A stretch of DNA of 64,000 bases, taken from contig NZ_JAQBNR010000074.1 of the NCBI RefSeq assembly GCF_028288465.1, positions 1 to 64,000 on the forward strand, given 5' to 3'. Within the stretch, counting starts at the first letter, position 1. Each line of letters begins with the position of its first letter. Below, piece after piece: positions 34,658 to 43,213 of this stretch. The stretch comes from Ferruginibacter sp. GTDB taxonomy: Bacteria > Bacteroidota > Bacteroidia > Chitinophagales > Chitinophagaceae. A model generated the notes under the pieces. That model ran no database searches and had not been told where the DNA came from. It saw only the letters and a list, made by a program, of their open reading frames with translations. The position numbers were made by a program, and so were the translations under genes.

Positions 34658-36844
34658 ATGCCTGTAAAAAAAATATTGCTGCTGTTGCTGGTACCGATAC
34701 AATTATTGGCCCAAAATTTTTCCGGTAAAGAAATCAGCCGCTGGCAGCACCAGGCTAAACAGGTAACCATTACAAGAGATAACTGGGGCATTCCCCACAT
34801 CAGTGGCAACACGGATGCCGATGCTGTATTTGGATTATTGTATGCGCAGTGCGAAGATGATTTTAAAAGAGTAGAACTAAACTACATTGAAAAGTTGGGC
34901 AGGATGGCAGAGATAAAAGGAGAAGCCGTTTTGTACGATGACCTGTTGCTGCAATTATTGATTGACACTGCGGATGCGAAAAAAGATTACAATACAGCCG
35001 CCCCGTGGTTAAAAAAATTATTGAATGCTTATGCGGATGGTATTAATTACTACCTGTATAAAAATCCACAGGTAAAGCCACTAATGATCCATCGCTTTCA
35101 GCCATGGTACCCACTGTTGTGGACTGATGGCAGCATTGGTGCTATTAACACGGCAGATATTTCCACCGCTGAGTTAAAGAATTTTTATAGCGGTGACGCA
35201 AAACCTGCGGTTGCATTGGCAAAAGATCCTGATCAGCAAACAGGTTCCAATGGCTTTGCATTTGGTCCTTCTGTTACTGCGAGCGGCAACGCCATTTTAT
35301 ATATCAACCCGCATGTGACATTTTATTTCAGGCCCGAAGTGCAGGTTACCAGTAAGGAAGGGTTGAATGCATATGGCGCTGTTACCTGGGGCCAGTTTTT
35401 TGTTTACCAGGGATTTAATGAGCATTGCGGCTGGATGCATACCAGTAACAATGTGGATGTGGCCGACTTATACGAAGAAAAAATAAGCACAAAAAACAAA
35501 CAATTTTTTTACGAATACGATCACCAGTTAAAACCCGTAAGGCAAAAGAAAATCGTATTGCGGTTTGCTGAAAATGGATTGTTGAAAACAAAAAATATTA
35601 CCGCCTTTTTTACGCAGCACGGGCCAGTGATGGCCATGCGCAATAACAAATGGATCAGCCTGAAATCTTTCAACCGTTCTGCCATTAGTTTAAAACAAAG
35701 CTGGCTGCGTACCAAAGCGAAGGGATTTGACGATTATAAAAAAGTAATGGACCTGAAAGCCAATACAAGCAACAATACCGTATATGCGGATGACAAAGGC
35801 AATATCGCTTACTGGCATGGTAATTTTATACCTATCCGGGATAAAAAGTTAAACTGGGCATTGCCGGTAGATGGATCCACTTCTGCTACGGAATGGAAAG
35901 GTTTACACGAACAGCAAGATATTGTGCACCTGTTTAACCCACCTAACGGATGGCTGCAAAATTGCAACTCCACTCCCTTTTCTGTTGCCGGAAATTATAG
36001 CCCGAAAAAAGAAAATTACCCTGCGTACATGGCGCCTGACGGAGAAAATTTTCGTGGTGTAAATGCGGTGAGAATTTTAGGCTTGGAAAATAAATACACC
36101 GTTGATAAAGTGATTGCAGCAGGTTATAATACTTATCTTTCAGCATTTGAAGTGTTGGTTCCGGCACTCATCAATTCATTTGAAAAGAGTATTGCGAGCG
36201 GGGATACTACTTACAATAATTTGAAAGAACCCATCGCAATTTTAAAAACCTGGGATTATCATTCTGGCGAATCATCTGTGGCCACCACGCTGGCCATTGA
36301 GTGGGCTCAGAAATTGGACAAACTGTTACAGAAAGTATATGTAGATGAAGGTGAAACAGACCAGGTACAAAACACCAAACACTTCGCTGCTGTTGCAACG
36401 GCAGCACAACTGCTGCCACCACTAACAGTTGTTGTAAATGAATTAACGGGTAAGTTTGGTAACTGGCAAATTGCCTGGGGCACCATCAACCGTTTTCAGC
36501 GGATTACTGACAATATTCCTGATGAATACCACGATAGTTTGTCCAGTTTACCCATGGGTTTTGCCTCGGCATTGTGGGGACAAATACCATCTTATAACAG
36601 CAAATATTTCGCACGTAATAAAAAGCGGTATGGTGTAAGTGGTAACAGTTTTATTTGTGCTGTTGAGTTTGGGAAAAAGATAATTGCAAAATCATTACTG
36701 GCTGGTGGTGAAAGTGGCGATCCATCATCCAAACATTTTAAAGATCAGGCTGAAATGTACACCCATGGCCAGTTTAAAGAAGTATTGTTTTATCCGGAAG
36801 ATATAGCGAAGCACGCAGAAAAAAAATATCATCCGGGCGAATAG
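34658..36844 (+). CDS. Penicillin acylase family protein (Ntn hydrolase)
   Basis: A 728-residue exported protein with signal peptide (ILLLLLVPIQLLAQ). The N-terminal part has VTITRDNWGIPHISGNTDADAVFGLLYAQCEDDF, typical of the alpha chain. Autocleavage is expected before Ser197 in QTGSNGFAFGPS, exposing the nucleophile serine of the beta chain; NPHVTFYFRPEVQ and GWMHTSNNVDVADLYEEK follow. Family members cleave amides, including beta-lactam side chains and acyl-homoserine lactones; the natural substrate here is unknown. It is divergent from the sugar dehydrogenase. Confidence 0.92.
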   Translation: MPVKKILLLLLVPIQLLAQNFSGKEISRWQHQAKQVTITRDNWGIPHISGNTDADAVFGLLYAQCEDDFKRVELNYIEKLGRMAEIKGEAVLYDDLLLQLLIDTADAKKDYNTAAPWLKKLLNAYADGINYYLYKNPQVKPLMIHRFQPWYPLLWTDGSIGAINTADISTAELKNFYSGDAKPAVALAKDPDQQTGSNGFAFGPSVTASGNAILYINPHVTFYFRPEVQVTSKEGLNAYGAVTWGQFFVYQGFNEHCGWMHTSNNVDVADLYEEKISTKNKQFFYEYDHQLKPVRQKKIVLRFAENGLLKTKNITAFFTQHGPVMAMRNNKWISLKSFNRSAISLKQSWLRTKAKGFDDYKKVMDLKANTSNNTVYADDKGNIAYWHGNFIPIRDKKLNWALPVDGSTSATEWKGLHEQQDIVHLFNPPNGWLQNCNSTPFSVAGNYSPKKENYPAYMAPDGENFRGVNAVRILGLENKYTVDKVIAAGYNTYLSAFEVLVPALINSFEKSIASGDTTYNNLKEPIAILKTWDYHSGESSVATTLAIEWAQKLDKLLQKVYVDEGETDQVQNTKHFAAVATAAQLLPPLTVVVNELTGKFGNWQIAWGTINRFQRITDNIPDEYHDSLSSLPMGFASALWGQIPSYNSKYFARNKKRYGVSGNSFICAVEFGKKIIAKSLLAGGESGDPSSKHFKDQAEMYTHGQFKEVLFYPEDIAKHAEKKYHPGE

Positions 36845-36870
36845 TTTACTTCCAGCGGGTAAAAATGCAT

Positions 36871-36965
36871 TAGGGATTGAAGCGGAAAGCCCGCAGCTGA
36901 GGGTTTGCGCATGCGTTTATGCGAGGACTTGCAGCGTAAAGCCCGGCCCGCAGCAGCGGGAAATG
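36871..36965. repeat. GC-rich intergenic repeat-like element
   Basis: A GC-rich block in an otherwise AT-rich gap. It contains GCGGAAAGCCCG (36882-36893) and GCGTAAAGCCCG (36934-36945) as direct repeats, plus hairpins CGCAT/ATGCG (36908-36912, 36919-36923) and CCCGC/GCGGG (36947-36951, 36956-36960). The wording 'agcggaaagcccg...aaagcccggcccgcag' resembles a dispersed intergenic element I associate with Bacteroidota genomes (recollection, not verified). Confidence 0.5.
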
Positions 36966-37018
36966 CTCTTATTAAATTCCGGCACCATTACTACTTTAAC
37001 AAGAAAACCTTTTAACGC

Positions 37019-38401
37019 TTACAACCCATTGTTTTTAATCACATCGGTATACCACAAGGCAGAGGCTTTCGGTATTCGATTGAGCGTTTCTTTCTCCACA
37101 TAATGTATCCCGAATTTTTTTGAATAACCGCTGGCCCATTCAAAATTATCCAGCAACGACCAGATAAAGTATCCTTTTACGGGTACGCCCAAATCAATGG
37201 CTTCACCAATGGAAGTAATATAACCCTTGAAAAATTCAATTCTTTCCGCATCATCCACTTTTCCATCCACCAGTTGATCATCAAAGGCACACCCGTTTTC
37301 TGTAATAAAAACAGCAGGGTTATTATACCGTTCCGCAATCCATTGCAGCAGTTTTTTACATCCCCAGGGAACAATGGCCCATTGCATATCTGTTAGCTTC
37401 CAGTCTGCATCTATACTCAGGTTCACGTCCTGGTCTTCTGAAAGTCCTCCATTACCGTATACACTTCCCTCCTCTTTATTGTTGGTTGCGTCAGATGCAT
37501 ACATAGTAGTGTAATGGTTCAATCCAAAAAAATCAGACGAGCCTTTGAGCGATTTTTTTTCGGCCTCAGTAAATGATGGCAGGCGGTCACCCAATCTTTC
37601 TTTCATCACTGCAGGATAATCGCCTTTATAAACAGGATCTGCAAACCAGCCTAAAAAAAACTCCAGCGCTCGTTGCGCCGCGGCTTTGTCTGCATTGCTA
37701 TCTGTCAGCGGCTCCCGCCAGTCGCAGTTATTGGTTATGCCAATACAGCCTTGTTGTTGTTGCTGAAATTGAGTGCGGTATACATGCACCGCCTGTGCAT
37801 GCGCCAGCAATAAATTATGGCCTGCTACATAAGGCAGATCGTTTGATTTTTTACCTGGTGCAAACACGCCATGACCATAGCCCAAAATAGCCACCACCCA
37901 TGCTTCGATGATGGTGATCCAATTTTTTACGCGGTCGCCAAAATGGGTGAAACAAACTTCTGCATAGTCTGCAAACACGGCCGCTATTTCATTACCCAAC
38001 CAGCCATCTATTTCAAATTCCAGCGCAGCAGGTAAATCCCAATGATACAGTGTTACCCATGGCTCAATGCCTGCTGCCAGCAGTTCATTGATCAGCCTGT
38101 TATAAAAGTCAATGCCCTGTTGATTTACAGCACCACGCCCTGCCGGCAATATACGTGACCATGCTATTGAGAATCGGTATGCTTTTAAACCCATGGCTTT
38201 CATTAACGCAACGTCTGCGGCTATGCGATTATAATGATCACAGGCTATTTCACCTGTATCGCCATTTTTTACTTTACCGGGGATCAAACAAAACACGTCC
38301 CAAATAGATGGTCCTTTTCCATCGGCTTTCCATGCGCCTTCTACCTGGTAAGAAGAAGTGGCACTGCCCCAGATAAAGTTGGCCGGAAATTGCTGTATCA
38401 T
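37019..38401 (-). CDS. Glycoside hydrolase family 1 protein with altered NEP motif
   Basis: A 460-residue protein of the beta-glucosidase family. Typical blocks: FPANFIWGSATSSYQVEGAW, CDHYNRIAADVALMKAMGLKAYRFSIAWSRILP, WVTLYHWDLPAALE, DFFGLNHYTTMY, ITENG with nucleophile Glu368, and GYFIWSLLDNFEWASGYSKKFGIHYV. The acid/base motif normally T-x-N-E-P reads T-I-I-E-A: Glu166 is kept, but Asn is replaced by Ile165 and Pro by Ala167. The lost asparagine normally contacts the sugar 2-hydroxyl. No signal peptide, so cytoplasmic. Divergent from a sugar-type symporter. Confidence 0.92.
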   Translation of the reverse strand: MIQQFPANFIWGSATSSYQVEGAWKADGKGPSIWDVFCLIPGKVKNGDTGEIACDHYNRIAADVALMKAMGLKAYRFSIAWSRILPAGRGAVNQQGIDFYNRLINELLAAGIEPWVTLYHWDLPAALEFEIDGWLGNEIAAVFADYAEVCFTHFGDRVKNWITIIEAWVVAILGYGHGVFAPGKKSNDLPYVAGHNLLLAHAQAVHVYRTQFQQQQQGCIGITNNCDWREPLTDSNADKAAAQRALEFFLGWFADPVYKGDYPAVMKERLGDRLPSFTEAEKKSLKGSSDFFGLNHYTTMYASDATNNKEEGSVYGNGGLSEDQDVNLSIDADWKLTDMQWAIVPWGCKKLLQWIAERYNNPAVFITENGCAFDDQLVDGKVDDAERIEFFKGYITSIGEAIDLGVPVKGYFIWSLLDNFEWASGYSKKFGIHYVEKETLNRIPKASALWYTDVIKNNGL

Positions 38402-38720
38402 AAATTATAAATGAAATGTTCAAAAAATCGTTGCTCCTGAAAATTAAAAACTTAAACGAGCTGCCAAGTTATTGCTTTTATACATGCTTATTAAAAGCAG
38501 GTTCTAAATCCGGATTTTTTTTCAGCTATGCCGGTAAAAGCTGTATATTTCAATAGACTCATGTGGAGTTTATAATACTGATACTTTTTTAATTTTTGTT
38601 GCGCACATTTCAACAGCAGGCCTGTAAAATATTGTTAAATGAAAAATATTGATTTACTTAATGGATTGATGTGATCTGCCCGTACAACCGGCACTTTCAT
38701 ACATCCTCTAAAACTAACAA
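38402..38720. other. Divergent promoter region between GH1 and the symporter
   Basis: A 319-base gap holding the start regions of two divergent genes. No gene is seen. On the minus strand TAACTTGG is a weak -7-like box for the GH1 gene. I find no clear operator; shared control of the glycosidase and the transporter is a natural guess. Confidence 0.4.
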
Positions 38721-40652
38721 ATGTATATTCTTTCAACGATTGACCTGCTGATAATACTCGCCTATTTCGTCCTGATGGTGTTTCTTGGTTTTTATATGAA
38801 AAACAGGGCAAAAAAAAGTAAAGATGCATATTTGATGGCCGGCAAATCCTTACCCTGGTATGCTTTGGGGCTGAGCGATGCCAGCGATATGTTCGACATC
38901 AGCGGCACGATGTTGCTCACCAGCATGGCTTTTTTATATGGATTTAAAAGTGTCTTTATTCCCTGGATGTGGCCGGTTTTTAACCAGGTTTTCCTGATGG
39001 TATTCTTAAGCCGCTGGTTGCGCCGGAGCAATGCTACTACCGGTGCAGAATGGTTAAAAACACGCTTTGGTTTAACTGACCGTGGTGTTGGCCAAAGCCA
39101 TAAAGTAGTTGTTGCTTTTGCGCTTATTTTATGCATTGGATACATGGCATACGCCTTTGTAGGTGTAGGCGAATTTCTACAGATCTTCCTGCCTTATGAA
39201 CGGATAAAAGATACGCTGCCCTTTCTAAATCATGGTGAGGCAGCTTTTACTGCAGGCTCCGACCAATATAAAGCAGCACTCGAAATTTCCAAACACAGTA
39301 CTGCCCAGTTTTACGGTGTCAGCATTTGTTTGATAGCCATGTTGTATAGCATTTTAGGTGGCATGCATGGAATAGTGTTGGCAGATGTGATCAAGTACAT
39401 GATCATGATTGTATGCTCCTTATTTGTTGGCATTATTGCTATGCGGCACCTGAGTGCAACTGGCGTTAATGTGCTGGAAAGAGTGCCCAAGGGCTGGGAC
39501 TCACCGTTTTTTGGTATGGACCTTGGCCTTGACTGGAGCAATAAATTAAATGATGCCAAAATAAAATTAGAGAAAGATGGATACCAGTTGTTTTCAGCTA
39601 TCATGGGTATGATGTTATTCAGCGGTATTATGAAGAGCCTGGCTGGTCCTGCACCTAATTACGATTGCCAGAAAATACTGAGCACCAAAAGCCCGGAAGA
39701 GGCTGCTAAAATGAGTGGATTTATTTCTGTGATATTGATGCCGGTAAGGTATTTTATGACGATGGGGCTTTGTATTATGGGCATCCTGTATTTTAAAGAT
39801 CTTGACCTGCACAATGGTACAGATGGCCTGATTAATTTTGAAAACATCATGCCGTCCGTTATCAGTAAATTTTTACCGGTGGGATTGATCGGGCTGGTAC
39901 TGGCCGGTTTTTTAGGTGCCTTTATGAGTAACTTCAGTGGTACTTTAAATGCAGGTCAGGCCTACATTGTGAATGATATTTACCTGAAGTACTTTAATCC
40001 GCAGGCAGATCGTAAGAAGATAATTGCGATGAGTTATTTAAGCGGCATCGTAATGGTAATTTTTGGTATTGGCCTCGGGCTGCTCATCAAGGATGTCAAC
40101 ATGATTTTCAATATTATTACCGCAGGATTATACGGTGGTTTTGTATGCGCCAATGTTTTAAAATGGTACTGGTGGCGCTTTAATGCCAACGGCTTTTTTT
40201 ACGGTATGCTGGCAGGTATTGTGGTGAGCGCCATTCCGCCATTATTGAGCGTAACGGGCGTTACTACTTATTTTGATGGCACAAGAATGCTGTATTTTTT
40301 CCCTCTGTTTATATTAATACAATTCATTGCCTGCATCATCGGCACTTATAGTGCACCGCCAACGGATACCCCTACCCTGCTTGCATTTTATAAAAATGTA
40401 CGGCCATGGGGATTCTGGAAACCAATCCACGCAATGGCCGTGGCAGAAGATCCGACTTTCGAGGCCAATAAAAATTTACCGGTCAATATCTTTAATATTG
40501 TTCTTGGTATAACAGGGCAAATTCTGCTGATGCTGTTACCGATGTACCTTATCTTAAATCAATGGAACGGGCTGGGGATTGTGATGGCCCTGATAGCGGT
40601 AATATTTTTGGTAATGAAACGTACCTGGTGGAACCGCTTAAAAGATTTTTAA
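38721..40652 (+). CDS. Sodium:solute symporter (SSS family)
   Basis: A 643-residue inner-membrane transporter with about 14-15 hydrophobic helices, starting MYILSTIDLLIILAYFVLMVFLGFYM. Family features: AYLMAGKSLPWYALGLSDASDMFDISGTML, GVSICLIAMLYSILGGMHGIVLADVIKYMIM, and FLGAFMSNFSGTLNAGQAYIVNDIYLKY. It uses the sodium gradient to import a solute, by context probably a sugar released by glycosidases. It is slightly longer than bacterial PutP-type members because of an extended C-terminal part. Confidence 0.92.
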   Translation: MYILSTIDLLIILAYFVLMVFLGFYMKNRAKKSKDAYLMAGKSLPWYALGLSDASDMFDISGTMLLTSMAFLYGFKSVFIPWMWPVFNQVFLMVFLSRWLRRSNATTGAEWLKTRFGLTDRGVGQSHKVVVAFALILCIGYMAYAFVGVGEFLQIFLPYERIKDTLPFLNHGEAAFTAGSDQYKAALEISKHSTAQFYGVSICLIAMLYSILGGMHGIVLADVIKYMIMIVCSLFVGIIAMRHLSATGVNVLERVPKGWDSPFFGMDLGLDWSNKLNDAKIKLEKDGYQLFSAIMGMMLFSGIMKSLAGPAPNYDCQKILSTKSPEEAAKMSGFISVILMPVRYFMTMGLCIMGILYFKDLDLHNGTDGLINFENIMPSVISKFLPVGLIGLVLAGFLGAFMSNFSGTLNAGQAYIVNDIYLKYFNPQADRKKIIAMSYLSGIVMVIFGIGLGLLIKDVNMIFNIITAGLYGGFVCANVLKWYWWRFNANGFFYGMLAGIVVSAIPPLLSVTGVTTYFDGTRMLYFFPLFILIQFIACIIGTYSAPPTDTPTLLAFYKNVRPWGFWKPIHAMAVAEDPTFEANKNLPVNIFNIVLGITGQILLMLLPMYLILNQWNGLGIVMALIAVIFLVMKRTWWNRLKDF

Positions 40653-40681
40653 CCAGACCCCTGATAACAACCCTGATACCG

Positions 40682-40710
40682 GGCAGCGATAACATCGCTG
40701 CCTTCTTTTA
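40682..40710 (+). terminator. Terminator of the symporter gene
   Basis: GGCAGCGAT (40682-40690), loop AAC, ATCGCTGCC (40694-40702), followed by TTCTTTTA; nine perfect pairs. Confidence 0.85.
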
Positions 40711-40722
40711 TGTTTGCAGATT

Positions 40723-40755
40723 ACTATAAAAATGCGGCCCGAAGAATCGGGCCGC
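40723..40755 (-). terminator. Terminator of the fasciclin gene
   Basis: GCGGCCCGA (40734-40742) pairs with TCGGGCCGC (40747-40755); the plus-strand A-rich stretch to its left reads as a T-run on the minus strand, the direction of the fasciclin gene. Confidence 0.85.
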
Positions 40756-40785
40756 CTTATTTAAATTGTATATTGAAAAGTACAC

Positions 40786-41358
40786 CTACTTTGGAAGTAA
40801 TACATGATCGATTACATGTATCACGCCATTGCTTTGATTTACATCCGCGATGGTTACATAAGCCACGCCCCCCTTTTCATCTTTAATGGCCACTTTTTTG
40901 CCTGCCATCATCGCCGTTAATTTACCGCCTGCAACAGTGGTTAATGTTGCCATTCCGTTGCCATCCTTTATCATCTTTACAAGATCAGCAGCGCTCACCT
41001 TGCCTGCAACAACATGGTAAGTTAATATGCCGGCCAGCATTGATTTGTTTTCTGGTTTCAGCAAGGTGGAAACGGTACCTGCCGGCAGTAAATCAAATGC
41101 TGCGTTGGTTGGAGCAAATACAGTGAATGGTCCGGCACTTTGTAAAGTTTCTACCAGCCCAGCGGCTTTAACTGCTGCTACCAGGGTGGTGTGATCTTTA
41201 CTGTTTACGGCATTGGTCACAATGTCTTTGGATGGATACATAGCCGCACCGCCTACCATGACTGTTTTTTCTTTTGACATGTTGCTGGTTTGGGCAAAAG
41301 CAACCTGCGTTAATACAAGGGCACATGCCACCACCAAAATTGTTTTAAACTTTTTCAT
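40786..41358 (-). CDS. Exported fasciclin (FAS1) domain protein
   Basis: A 190-residue protein with signal peptide MKKFKTILVVACALVLTQVAFAQ and one FAS1 domain. The H1 motif is GPFTVFAPTNAAFDLLP and the H2 motif is NGVIHVIDHVLLPK; LAGILTYHVVAGK lies between. FAS1 proteins are surface or secreted adhesion-type proteins. The gene lies directly downstream of an RskA-like anti-sigma/ECF sigma pair. In Mycobacterium tuberculosis SigK/RskA controls the FAS1 proteins MPT70/MPT83, so a regulatory link is likely (inference). Confidence 0.93.
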   Translation of the reverse strand: MKKFKTILVVACALVLTQVAFAQTSNMSKEKTVMVGGAAMYPSKDIVTNAVNSKDHTTLVAAVKAAGLVETLQSAGPFTVFAPTNAAFDLLPAGTVSTLLKPENKSMLAGILTYHVVAGKVSAADLVKMIKDGNGMATLTTVAGGKLTAMMAGKKVAIKDEKGGVAYVTIADVNQSNGVIHVIDHVLLPK

Positions 41359-41400
41359 TTTGTAAATTTTATGTGTGATTATTTTTAAATTGATTTGATA

Positions 41401-41430
41401 GATGTACGTGGCTTGCGGTAGGATGGATTT
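41401..41430 (-). promoter_or_regulatory. Possible ECF-sigma promoter of the fasciclin gene
   Basis: On the minus strand the sequence reads AAATCC, 16 bases, CGTACATC (plus 41421-41430 and 41401-41408). The CGTA core is typical of ECF -10 elements. The same ACGTACATC occurs on the plus strand at 41672-41680. Placement about 45-70 bases before the fasciclin start fits a promoter. Element assignment is tentative. Confidence 0.35.
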
Positions 41431-41722
41431 ATAATTTTCGAAAAAAATTGCTTTTTATTGAAACTATTAAGTGGTGTTAAACAAATAGGTGGATTACTAT
41501 CACATTGATGAAACAGTAGTAAAAAGCGGGCTGTGCTAAAAAGAATCTGTAAAAGAAAATATGCCGAAGTGCCGAATTGTTATTGACAAAATTCCAGGGA
41601 CTTAACCTTCCCTGTAAACAATTGTTTATTGATCTTGACGGTCACGAAGTGGGAAATATCAGATCGGGCTAACGTACATCGCCGTACTCAAATAATAATA
41701 AAGAAATATCGAAACTTACCCG

Positions 41723-41750
41723 CAAAAAAATGCCGGTAAAAAAGACCGGC
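41723..41750 (-). terminator. Terminator of the sigma/anti-sigma operon
   Basis: GCCGGT (41732-41737) pairs with ACCGGC (41745-41750) and plus-strand A residues at 41724-41730 give the T-run on the minus strand, just past the anti-sigma stop at 41776. Confidence 0.75.
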
Positions 41751-41775
41751 CATAAAAATTAAGTGGAAAGAAATA

Positions 41776-42588
41776 TTACATTTTACCCATCACAAACATG
41801 GGCCCTTTCGGGGATGTATTGTCTGGTTCACTTTCAAGTGTTATTGCAAAGGCATCCACCTTACCAAAAGTTTTCATCTTTTGAATACGAAATTTATCTC
41901 CTTTTTTTGAAGTTAAAATCATACCACCGCTTACCGGTTTTCCGTCAACAATACCCCATAACTGGTATTGCTTACCCGCAGGCGCTTCAGGCAAATTGCT
42001 TGGATCAAGATATACTTCCCCTGTATTTTCCATCCAGAAAATTTTTGCGGCAGCGTCGGGTGCTGCTTCAAGTCCTTTTAACGATACGGGCTTGCTGAAT
42101 TTATTTTGTACCACGGCCATATCGCCTTCCATGGTTTTGTTTTCATCTTTTAAACTGGCCAGTTCCTGTTGGGTTTGCTGCAGGTTCTGGGATATGTCGT
42201 TGCTCTTATTGTACAACATAATATTTACGGCTATACTGCCTATCAGTAAGGCTACGGAAGCTGCCGCGGCGTATTTCCAGTATGGAGCAATGCCAATTAC
42301 TGGCGCCGGTATATTTTTTTCTGGTTCAACCGGCGCAGTTGCAACCGGTGCAGATTCCACTTGTTCATTGTTAATGCGTGCAAATACTTTTTCTTTTACA
42401 GAATCAGAAGGTTGCTTCGCAAAAGCCCGGGCGTACAATTCCATTCCCGATTCTATCTGCTCCAGTTCTTCAGCAACCTCAGGGTATTGTACAACGTACG
42501 CCTGTACATCCCGTTGCTCCTGTTCAGAGGCGAGGCCGGCAGCGTAAAGCTCCAAAATTCCTGATGATATGATATCCTGCGGTTTCAA
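41776..42588 (-). CDS. RskA-like anti-sigma factor
   Basis: A 270-residue membrane protein. The N-terminal ~75 residues form the sigma-binding zinc-less anti-sigma domain (GILELYAAGLASEQEQRDVQAYVVQYPEV). One membrane helix lies at about 104-126, then a coiled coil (127-156, NDISQNLQQTQQELASLKDE). The periplasmic RskA domain has AAKIFWMENTGEVYLDPSNLPEAPAGKQYQLWGIVDGKPVSGG and DAFAITLESEPDNTSPKGPM. It starts with TTG at 42588, and TTGA overlaps the sigma-factor stop, implying translational coupling. It should hold the sigma factor at the membrane until a signal triggers proteolysis (family knowledge). Confidence 0.93.
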   Translation of the reverse strand: MKPQDIISSGILELYAAGLASEQEQRDVQAYVVQYPEVAEELEQIESGMELYARAFAKQPSDSVKEKVFARINNEQVESAPVATAPVEPEKNIPAPVIGIAPYWKYAAAASVALLIGSIAVNIMLYNKSNDISQNLQQTQQELASLKDENKTMEGDMAVVQNKFSKPVSLKGLEAAPDAAAKIFWMENTGEVYLDPSNLPEAPAGKQYQLWGIVDGKPVSGGMILTSKKGDKFRIQKMKTFGKVDAFAITLESEPDNTSPKGPMFVMGKM

Positions 42589-43136
42589 TTGTATTGTAAC
42601 ATTTTTCTTAATTCCAAAATTGCGGTTCGCATCCTTGTTTTTACGGTACCCAACGGCACATCCAGTTCCTTTGCGATTTCGTCCTGGGTGAATCCGCTGA
42701 AATAAGCCATATCAATAATAACACGTTGTTCGGGTTTCAGGTTAGCAAGCTGTTTTCTTATGCCTAGAGAGTCAAATTTAAGAAGGGTGCTGCTGGTATC
42801 TGGTATATTATTTACGGAATTTTCGTCACCTGAGATTTTTGTTTGTTTTTTATACCCCTTGCTGCGCAACACATCAATGGTTAAATTTCTTGTGAGGTTT
42901 AACATCCAGGTAAACAGGCGCCCTTTTGACTGATCATATTGGTTGAAATTATGCCAGATCTTTACAAATGCTTCCTGCAGGATATCTTCTGCCAGTGCAC
43001 TGTCTTCTACCAATCTGAAAATAATGTTGTTTAATGCACCCGCGTAATTATCATATAAATACGAGAATGCCTGCTGATCCTGCCGCTGCAATAACACAAC
43101 GAGCTCTTCTTCACTATATTTATTGATGGGTTCCAA
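42585..43136 (-). CDS. ECF RNA polymerase sigma factor (SigK-like by context)
   Basis: A 183-residue sigma-70 family factor with region 2 (AFSYLYDNYAGALNNIIFRLV, AEDILQEAFVKIWHNFNQYDQSKGRLFTWMLNLTRNLTIDVLR) and region 4 (LKPEQRVIIDMAYFSGFTQDEIAKELDVPLGTVKTRMRTAILELRKML). It lacks regions 1 and 3, as ECF factors do. It overlaps the downstream anti-sigma gene by four bases. On the minus strand TATCTTTA, with TTGT 17 bases before it, lies in the 77-base gap shared with the divergent VOC gene. Confidence 0.94.
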   Translation of the reverse strand: MEPINKYSEEELVVLLQRQDQQAFSYLYDNYAGALNNIIFRLVEDSALAEDILQEAFVKIWHNFNQYDQSKGRLFTWMLNLTRNLTIDVLRSKGYKKQTKISGDENSVNNIPDTSSTLLKFDSLGIRKQLANLKPEQRVIIDMAYFSGFTQDEIAKELDVPLGTVKTRMRTAILELRKMLQYN

Positions 43137-43213
43137 AAATGTATTGAGCTTGAATTTAAGTTGTTAAAAATAAAGATATTTTAAATACCTTTTGTACAAT
43201 TACAATAAAAAAA

